From NCBI GenBank assembly GCA_026874595.1, contig CM049313.1, positions 59,851,159 through 59,915,158 on the forward strand: DNA of 64,000 bases, in the 5' to 3' direction. Below, one piece after another: positions 63,401-64,000 of the stretch. The notes below the pieces were generated by a model. The model did not search any database and had not been told where the DNA came from. It worked only from the letters and a program-made list of their open reading frames with translations. Source of the DNA: Sipunculus nudus. Taxonomy: Eukaryota; Annelida; Sipuncula; Golfingiida; Sipunculidae. Position numbers and translations under genes: made by a program. Every line of letters starts with the position of its first letter. The stretch's first letter is position 1.

Positions 63401-63565
63401 CAGAACTAACTTAATAGTATTAGAGACTTCCTTTTATTAGATAATCACATTGTGTTGGGGTGACATTTAATTTGATTTTCTCGTGGTCTTTTGATAGCTG
63501 TATCTGGACGCTGCAGAAGTTTTAACAGAACTTGATCAGAAGGCTGTAGAAAGCTTCCACCCAAG
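34500..63565 (+). CDS. UBA6: UBA6-type ubiquitin-activating enzyme E1, N-terminal 411 codons (gene continues past window)
   Basis: Spliced gene. Left limit is approximate; coding starts at 36,503. UBA6 is an E1 that adenylates ubiquitin (and FAT10 in vertebrates) and passes it to E2s such as USE1, in the cytosol and nucleus. Thirteen coding exons join in frame through GT-AG introns and give 411 residues, against about 1,050 for the family. Visible landmarks are SRQRYVLGDGAMQRMAKS (13-30), the Rossmann glycine loop GAGGLGIEIAKN (36-47), NRAEASAGRLAELNPYVSV (84-102), FISADVYG (151-158), NLETGDKVTFKEINGMTALNG (about 207-227, FCCH region) and FTAQGCFAPLCAALGG (352-367). From memory the match to UBA6 is much closer than to UBA1. 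For example, UBA6 has RQRYVLGD where UBA1 has RQLYVLGH. The catalytic ATP site and catalytic cysteine lie downstream. Introns total over 25 kb and are packed with repeats. Confidence 0.93.
36412..36540 (+). CDS. UBA6: UBA6 exon 2 (5'UTR plus start codon, residues 1-12)
   Basis: Acceptor CTAG ends at 36,411 and the donor GTGAGG follows 36,540. The start codon is ATG 36,503-36,505 with A at -3. The in-frame codons upstream run back to a TGA at 36,416 without another ATG, so this start is well supported. It encodes MSAEVEIDDSLY and the first two bases of S13, matching the acidic lead-in (VEIDD.LYSRQRY) of vertebrate UBA6. Confidence 0.9.
37360..37454 (+). CDS. UBA6: UBA6 exon 3 (residues 13-44)
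   Basis: Acceptor TTTCAG and donor GTGAGT bracket the exon. It encodes SRQRYVLGDGAMQRMAKS followed by KVLLCGAGGLGIEI, the nucleotide-binding-fold glycine loop of the inactive (first) adenylation repeat. The exon ends in phase 1 and joins cleanly to exon 4 to make AKN. Confidence 0.95.
37671..37794 (+). CDS. UBA6: UBA6 exon 4 (residues 45-85)
   Basis: Pyrimidine-rich acceptor ATTTTTTCAG and donor GTAAGA. It encodes AKNIVLAGIKSLTVQDS, then HDLGTQFFLREEDVKNGSN, the beta strand and DLGTQF segment conserved in E1 enzymes. It ends in phase 2, splitting the arginine of NRAEA. Confidence 0.95.
37850..38130 (+). repeat. Dispersed repeat with GATGGATTTTCATGAAAC
   Basis: Shares phrases (ATGGTATACCCACAGTC, TTGATGGATTTTCATGAAAC, TTAATGAGGTCACAT, CTCTTGTT) with blocks at 45,640-45,910 and 62,800-63,250, so this is a family present in at least three UBA6 introns. 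Confidence 0.6.
38533..38644 (+). CDS. UBA6: UBA6 exon 5 (residues 86-123)
   Basis: Acceptor TTTAAAG and donor GTTAGT. It encodes RAEASAGRLAELNPYVSV and then TVKTEPLDDSTDLEYLKAFQ, aligning without gaps to vertebrate UBA6 by eye. It ends in phase 0. Confidence 0.93.
38645..39310. other. UBA6 intron 5 with a hairpin-forming GGACCA-rich patch
   Basis: At 38,846-38,962 the strings GGACCA, GTGGACTGGTC and CCACCAGGGGGCGG (complement, 38,852-38,865) recur, with short complementary arms. A G run follows at about 38,993-39,004. Flanking sequence near 39,060-39,200 resembles part of the 20-kb Helitron-like body (CATGACCTTACTAGGAG, AAGGTCCAATTTGGGG). Confidence 0.45.
39311..39391 (+). CDS. UBA6: UBA6 exon 6 (residues 124-150)
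   Basis: Acceptor TTTACTGCAG and donor GTAAGT. It encodes CIIVTELPLGLQLKINKFCR and then EQEPSIP (27 codons, phase 0 at both ends). Confidence 0.93.
39530..39943. mobile_element. Candidate MITE, TACTGTGGTTGGC inverted ends (copy 1)
   Basis: Left end TACTGTGGTTGCC and right end GCCAACCACAGTA are inverted relatives. Copies with the same ends occur at 48,607-49,257 and 62,240-62,607, all in UBA6 introns. Confidence 0.55.
40331..40453 (+). CDS. UBA6: UBA6 exon 7 (residues 151-191)
   Basis: Acceptor TCCAACAG and donor GTAAGA. It encodes FISADVYGVFCWCFCDLGSE, then FTVDDPTGEEAKEIFIGNITK, which leads into the first catalytic-cysteine half-domain. Phase 0 at both ends. The intron after it is 7.6 kb and is one of the two most repeat-laden in the gene. 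Confidence 0.93.
40677..40890 (+). repeat. Truncated AGCTCAGCTGA-family end
   Basis: Hairpin AGCTCAG...CTGAGCT (about 40,681-40,710), then a GTCTGTCTGT-type tract and AACAGGGCACAAATCGTAAC. It resembles the complement of the right end of the 22-23 kb array. Confidence 0.6.
41030..42440 (+). repeat. Two tandem 700-bp units of the AGCTCAGCTGA family
   Basis: Units start at about 41,030 and 41,738 with the AGCTCAGCTGACT...CATCTGAGCTATAG hairpin and a GTCCGTCG/GTCTGTCTG tract. Shared body phrases include CCAAGATCTCCTACCA, CTGCCTAATATCAAAACCAC and TTTTGCCCAACTTTG/TTTTGTCCAACTTTG. Unit 1 ends GGGCTAGTT (41,721-41,729) just before unit 2 begins. Confidence 0.75.
42620..43637 (-). mobile_element. Possible Helitron-like element with GACCCATGGGTC end
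   Basis: On the minus strand it starts AACAAGGGACCCATGGGTCA (43,637 leftwards) and ends CTAGTTT at 42,617-42,623. Only the ends support it; the AT-rich body has no tandem core that I can see. Confidence 0.3.
44381..44407 (+). other. Candidate 27-nt microexon or pseudo-exon in UBA6 intron 7
   Basis: A pyrimidine-rich acceptor (TTTTCCTGCCTCTGCAG) and a perfect GTAAGT donor enclose 27 nt coding NWRSGFVCP in phase 0. Skipping it joins ITK directly to ENPAVLTTI, which fits the family without a gap, so the constitutive transcript probably lacks it. It could be a cassette microexon or a decoy pair of sites. Confidence 0.25.
45263..45628 (+). repeat. 183-bp direct tandem duplication
   Basis: Two adjacent copies (offset 183 bp from CTTCGTGTTGATTTTGAAGA) differ at only a few sites, for example GTCAGCTGAG versus GTCATCTGAG. 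The near identity implies a recent duplication. Confidence 0.85.
45640..45910 (+). repeat. Dispersed repeat with GATGGATTTTCATGAAAT (second block)
   Basis: Related to 37,850-38,130 and 62,800-63,250. Carries GGGTCAGAGGTCA at 45,846-45,858 and ends GGTGCTCTTGT. Confidence 0.6.
46006..48028 (+). mobile_element. Helitron-like non-autonomous element, copy B (UBA6 intron 7)
   Basis: Starts ATTGTATCCGCC with a GTATCCGCC...GCGGATAC hairpin (46,009-46,038) and a short CCGCCGCCGCG tract, then TGACCTTGACCTCTGACC. The core is about six dimeric 280-bp units. Palindromes GGTGGCGCCACC recur at 46,321, 46,470, 46,601 (one mismatch), 46,750, 46,881, 47,030, 47,161, 47,310, 47,441, 47,590, 47,720 and 47,868, so spacing alternates between about 149 and 131 bp. 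Ends with hairpin GTAGTCG...CGACTAC and CTAG (48,025-48,028) then TT. No coding capacity. Its 3' end is 46 bp from UBA6 exon 8. Confidence 0.8.
48075..48198 (+). CDS. UBA6: UBA6 exon 8 (residues 192-232)
   Basis: Acceptor TTGTACAG and donor GTAGGC. It encodes ENPAVLTTIRETYHNLETG then DKVTFKEINGMTALNGRTSK, the FCCH-region signature. Ends in phase 1. It lies only 46 bp downstream of the 3' end of a Helitron-like element. Confidence 0.93.
48607..49257. mobile_element. Candidate MITE, TACTGTGGTTGGC ends (copy 2, with nested insertion)
   Basis: Left end TACTGTGGTTGGCTT, right end GAAGCCAACAACAGTA. It contains a nested pogo-like MITE at 48,716-48,984, explaining its extra length against copies 1 and 3. 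Confidence 0.5.
48716..48984. mobile_element. Nested pogo/Tigger-like MITE
   Basis: Perfect 14-bp inverted ends ATACAGTAAAACCT and AGGTTTTACTGTAT with TA at the borders. The CAGTAAAACCTC start is typical of pogo-group Tc1/mariner ends. Confidence 0.65.
49325..49635 (+). repeat. tRNA-derived SINE
   Basis: A tRNA-like head has an A-box-like segment (GGGCTATGGGTAGAGCAC, about 49,330-49,347) and a B-box-like segment (GCGAGTTCAAATCTC, about 49,369-49,383). It is followed by about 250 bp of non-tRNA body. The tRNA fold is degenerate, so this is a SINE and not a functional tRNA gene. Confidence 0.65.
49898..50013 (+). CDS. UBA6: UBA6 exon 9 (residues 233-271)
   Basis: Acceptor TTTGTTTCAG and donor GTGAGT. 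It encodes VVNPCNLQLLDIDSTGDDFT then EYEHGGILTQVKIPKVMKF. The HGGI..QVK.PK motif is conserved in E1s. Ends in phase 0. A Helitron-like element starts 31 bp into the next intron. Confidence 0.93.
50045..51231 (+). mobile_element. Helitron-like non-autonomous element, copy C (UBA6 intron 9)
   Basis: Same ends as copy B (ATTGTATCCGCC start with hairpin; GTAGTCG/CGACTAC hairpin and CTAG at 51,228-51,231 then TT). The GCC tract is longer (CCGCCGCCGCCGCCGCGG) and there are only about three dimeric units. The difference in unit number from copy B, with near-identical ends, indicates expansion or contraction of the core. The element starts 31 bp after the exon 9 donor. Confidence 0.8.
51635..52160 (-). 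mobile_element. 5'-truncated non-LTR retrotransposon (CR1/Crack-like LINE)
   Basis: The minus strand encodes the C-terminal end of a LINE reverse transcriptase: LIHAFVTSKLEYGNAHLL, LQNCAAGILSGSRTQGHITP, VLQNLNWLPINQHRKFKVA and FKVKHQIPPAHLQDLI. The pattern LV.AFVTSRLDY.N.L, LQ...A.......HITP, L.WLP...R..FK is standard for this group. The 3' end carries an (ATT)n tail at 51,635-51,657. The polymerase core is missing, so it is inactive. Confidence 0.8.
52329..52391 (+). CDS. UBA6: UBA6 exon 10 (residues 272-292)
   Basis: Acceptor GTTCACAG and donor GTGAGT. It encodes ESLEQQLKKPEYITADLSKF plus D, matching the ESLE.QLK segment of UBA6. Phase 0 at both ends. Confidence 0.93.
52784..52860 (+). CDS. 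UBA6: UBA6 exon 11 (residues 293-317)
   Basis: Acceptor TTTGTTTCAG and donor GTTAGT. It encodes APASIHLGLLGLHKFQEKEG then RLPNL, corresponding to the helical H.....L..FQE..GR.P segment. Ends in phase 2, splitting a tryptophan codon. The next intron is 8.1 kb and consists mostly of repeats. Confidence 0.92.
53071..53527. mobile_element. Candidate MITE with TTAA borders (second copy)
   Basis: TTAA at 53,067-53,070 and 53,528-53,531 brackets ends AGGGGCCATAT and (complement) AGGTGCCAATTC. Length is similar to the element at 28,237-28,716. Confidence 0.4.
53554..54240 (+). mobile_element. AGCTCAGCTGA-family element, single unit with CTAGTT end
   Basis: Begins TTTTTAGCTCAGCTGACTAT, followed by a CTGTCTGGCTGTCTGTCC tract. 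It has body phrases of the 41-42 kb units, and ends GGCTAGTT at 54,233-54,240. The inner arm of the 5' hairpin is partly lost. Confidence 0.6.
55164..57476 (-). mobile_element. Helitron-like composite element E1 with 330-bp tandem units
   Basis: The minus-strand 3' end is a CGACC/GGTCG hairpin (55,169-55,181) next to CTAG (55,164-55,167) then TT. The 5' end is a GCTTGC...GCAAGC hairpin (57,448-57,476), adjoining an (ACAG)n tract (about 57,400-57,420). Core units start near 55,592, 55,922, 56,252 and 56,580. Several carry a GCGCCCCCTAGCGGCC-type motif. Confidence 0.5.
57483..59531 (-). mobile_element. Adjacent related element E2 with 148-bp tandem units
   Basis: Ends with the same GCTTGC...GCAAGC hairpin (59,503-59,531) and GACAAACAGACA tract as E1, and starts AACTAGCTG directly after E1. 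The first part (57,500-58,330) is five or so units of about 148 bp (CTAGACCTGTCTAGCTGTAA, GATATGGTGCGAGATTTGGC). The second part is E1-like with CGCCCCCTGG motifs at 58,594 and 59,048. Confidence 0.45.
59541..60868 (+). repeat. Four-unit tandem array, about 320-345 bp per unit
   Basis: Units begin at about 59,541, 59,859, 60,197 and 60,542 with CAGGTGGCTCCACC, AGGTTGCACCACC, GAGGTGGCGCACTA and CAGGTGGTGCCACC. They share GATTCTAGGTCCAGT and GGTCTCAAAAATAGAG. This is a pearl-like core, but terminal signals are not resolved. Confidence 0.7.
60980..61046 (+). CDS. UBA6: UBA6 exon 12 (residues 318-340)
   Basis: Acceptor AATTTGCAG and donor GTATAT. It encodes WCTKDADVVIQLVKEAAAQQ and EPQ, the variable helical stretch before the end of the inactive adenylation repeat. 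Lower conservation, but both junctions keep the frame. Confidence 0.88.
61430..61685 (-). repeat. Short dispersed element with CTAG end
   Basis: The minus strand reads TACTGCCAAGGAGGTTATGT, then a TGTTTGTCTG tract and TAACAGATTTTTATGAAATT. It ends in a CTGCC/GGCAG hairpin (about 61,459-61,470) and CTAG at 61,430. Related to 19,617-19,740. Confidence 0.45.
61992..62138 (+). CDS. UBA6: UBA6 exon 13 (residues 341-389)
   Basis: Poly-T acceptor (TTTTTTTTTAG) and donor GTGAGT. It encodes VENVDVELVRQLSFTAQGCF, then APLCAALGGFVAQEALKSIT, GKFTPLSQW. The AQG...P..A..GG...QE.LK..TGKF.P..QW block is diagnostic of E1 enzymes. Phase 0 at both ends. Confidence 0.95.
62240..62607. mobile_element. Candidate MITE, TACTGTGGTTGGC ends (copy 3)
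   Basis: TACTGTGGTTGGC at the left and GCAACTACAGTA at the right. The interior has TTCACGAGGCTAAAATTTTG-type sequence shared with the other copies. Confidence 0.5.
62800..63250 (+). repeat. Tandem repeat block, about 165-bp units (third block)
   Basis: Related to 37,850-38,130 and 45,640-45,910. Carries AGGTCAGAGGTCA at 62,899-62,911 and 63,042-63,054, and closes with CAATGCTCTTGTTA. Confidence 0.65.
63498..63565 (+). CDS. UBA6: UBA6 exon 14 (residues 390-411)
   Basis: Acceptor TTTTGATAG and donor GTGAGT. It encodes LYLDAAEVLTELDQKAVESF and HP plus two bases of an expected arginine. In the family the next segment is the second (active) adenylation repeat with its ATP site. No such exon is visible in the last 435 bases, so the gene continues outside the window. 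Confidence 0.92.
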
Positions 63566-64000
63566 GTGAGTTCTAAGCTGTGAACCTTAATACTAATTAT
63601 TACCTGATGCAGGGATCTTATACCCTTAAACATCTTTAAACATCAAAGTGAATGTGTTAGATCCTGTCACTGAAGATTCCATAAAGGTTGAAAGCTACAG
63701 CTATGTGCAATGTCAGTCCCCGAGTTGAAAATTATACTAACCTTATCTGTGAAACATGTTTTGAAATGTAAATTATAAATTTGTAGTGTCTTACATGCCA
63801 TATAATTTCAGTAAATATAATTTGTATACTATATCCTTTTCAGTGTTGCACTTTTAATAATGTGAATAAAAACCTTTTCCTGGCACATTTGAAGGTGTGA
63901 TATGAAGAATTGAGGTCTATGCCACTGTATCATATATTTTAAAGAGGTAATAAAACTGCTTTGTTGATTTGGGAACAGAGCTGTCTTAGAGAAAACATAA

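Overview
This is AT-rich, intron-rich eukaryotic nuclear DNA, most likely from a marine invertebrate and probably a bivalve mollusc. Three things point there: a metazoan UBA6-type ubiquitin E1 gene with short exons and long introns; a candidate MAP1-family first exon; and a dense population of non-autonomous repeats that resemble molluscan pearl/HINE (Helitron-like) elements, with tandem-repeat cores, terminal hairpins and GACG/GACA simple repeats. No bacterial, viral or organellar gene was recognised. The species assignment is inference.

Layout. Positions 1-31,950 hold no confidently recognised gene. They contain AT-rich DNA, foldback sequences, Helitron-like elements (6,751-8,462 and 19,741-20,679), tandem arrays (about 22,050-23,160), a 3.36-kb element with pogo/Tigger-like inverted ends (24,586-27,944) that contains another repeat family, a 480-bp MITE candidate (28,237-28,716), and a few short minus-strand segments that look faintly protein-like. 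At 31,951-32,098 (minus) is a 49-codon first coding exon resembling the MAP1 (microtubule-associated protein 1/Futsch) N-terminus. Its later exons were not found. About 2.4 kb away, on the plus strand and divergent, is the UBA6 gene: a putative 5'UTR exon ending at 34,602, then thirteen coding exons from 36,503 to 63,565. These encode the first 411 residues (inactive adenylation half and first catalytic-cysteine half-domain region). The active adenylation domain, the catalytic cysteine domain and the ubiquitin-fold domain lie beyond the right edge.

UBA6 introns carry most of the mobile DNA: two more copies of the Helitron-like element (46,006-48,028 and 50,045-51,231), 700-bp repeats at 41.0-42.4 and 53.5-54.2 kb, a tRNA-derived SINE, a 5'-truncated LINE, several MITEs, and a 5.7-kb block of tandem arrays at 55.16-60.87 kb.

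Main observation from the hunt: repeat families with unrelated bodies share one architecture. It consists of a 5'-terminal hairpin, a short GC-rich or microsatellite tract, a tandem core, and a 3' hairpin ending in CTAGTT. Several cores carry recurrent short motifs: a GGTGGCGCCACC palindrome, CTCF-like cores, and DR1 nuclear-receptor-like sites. All motif-function links are inference.
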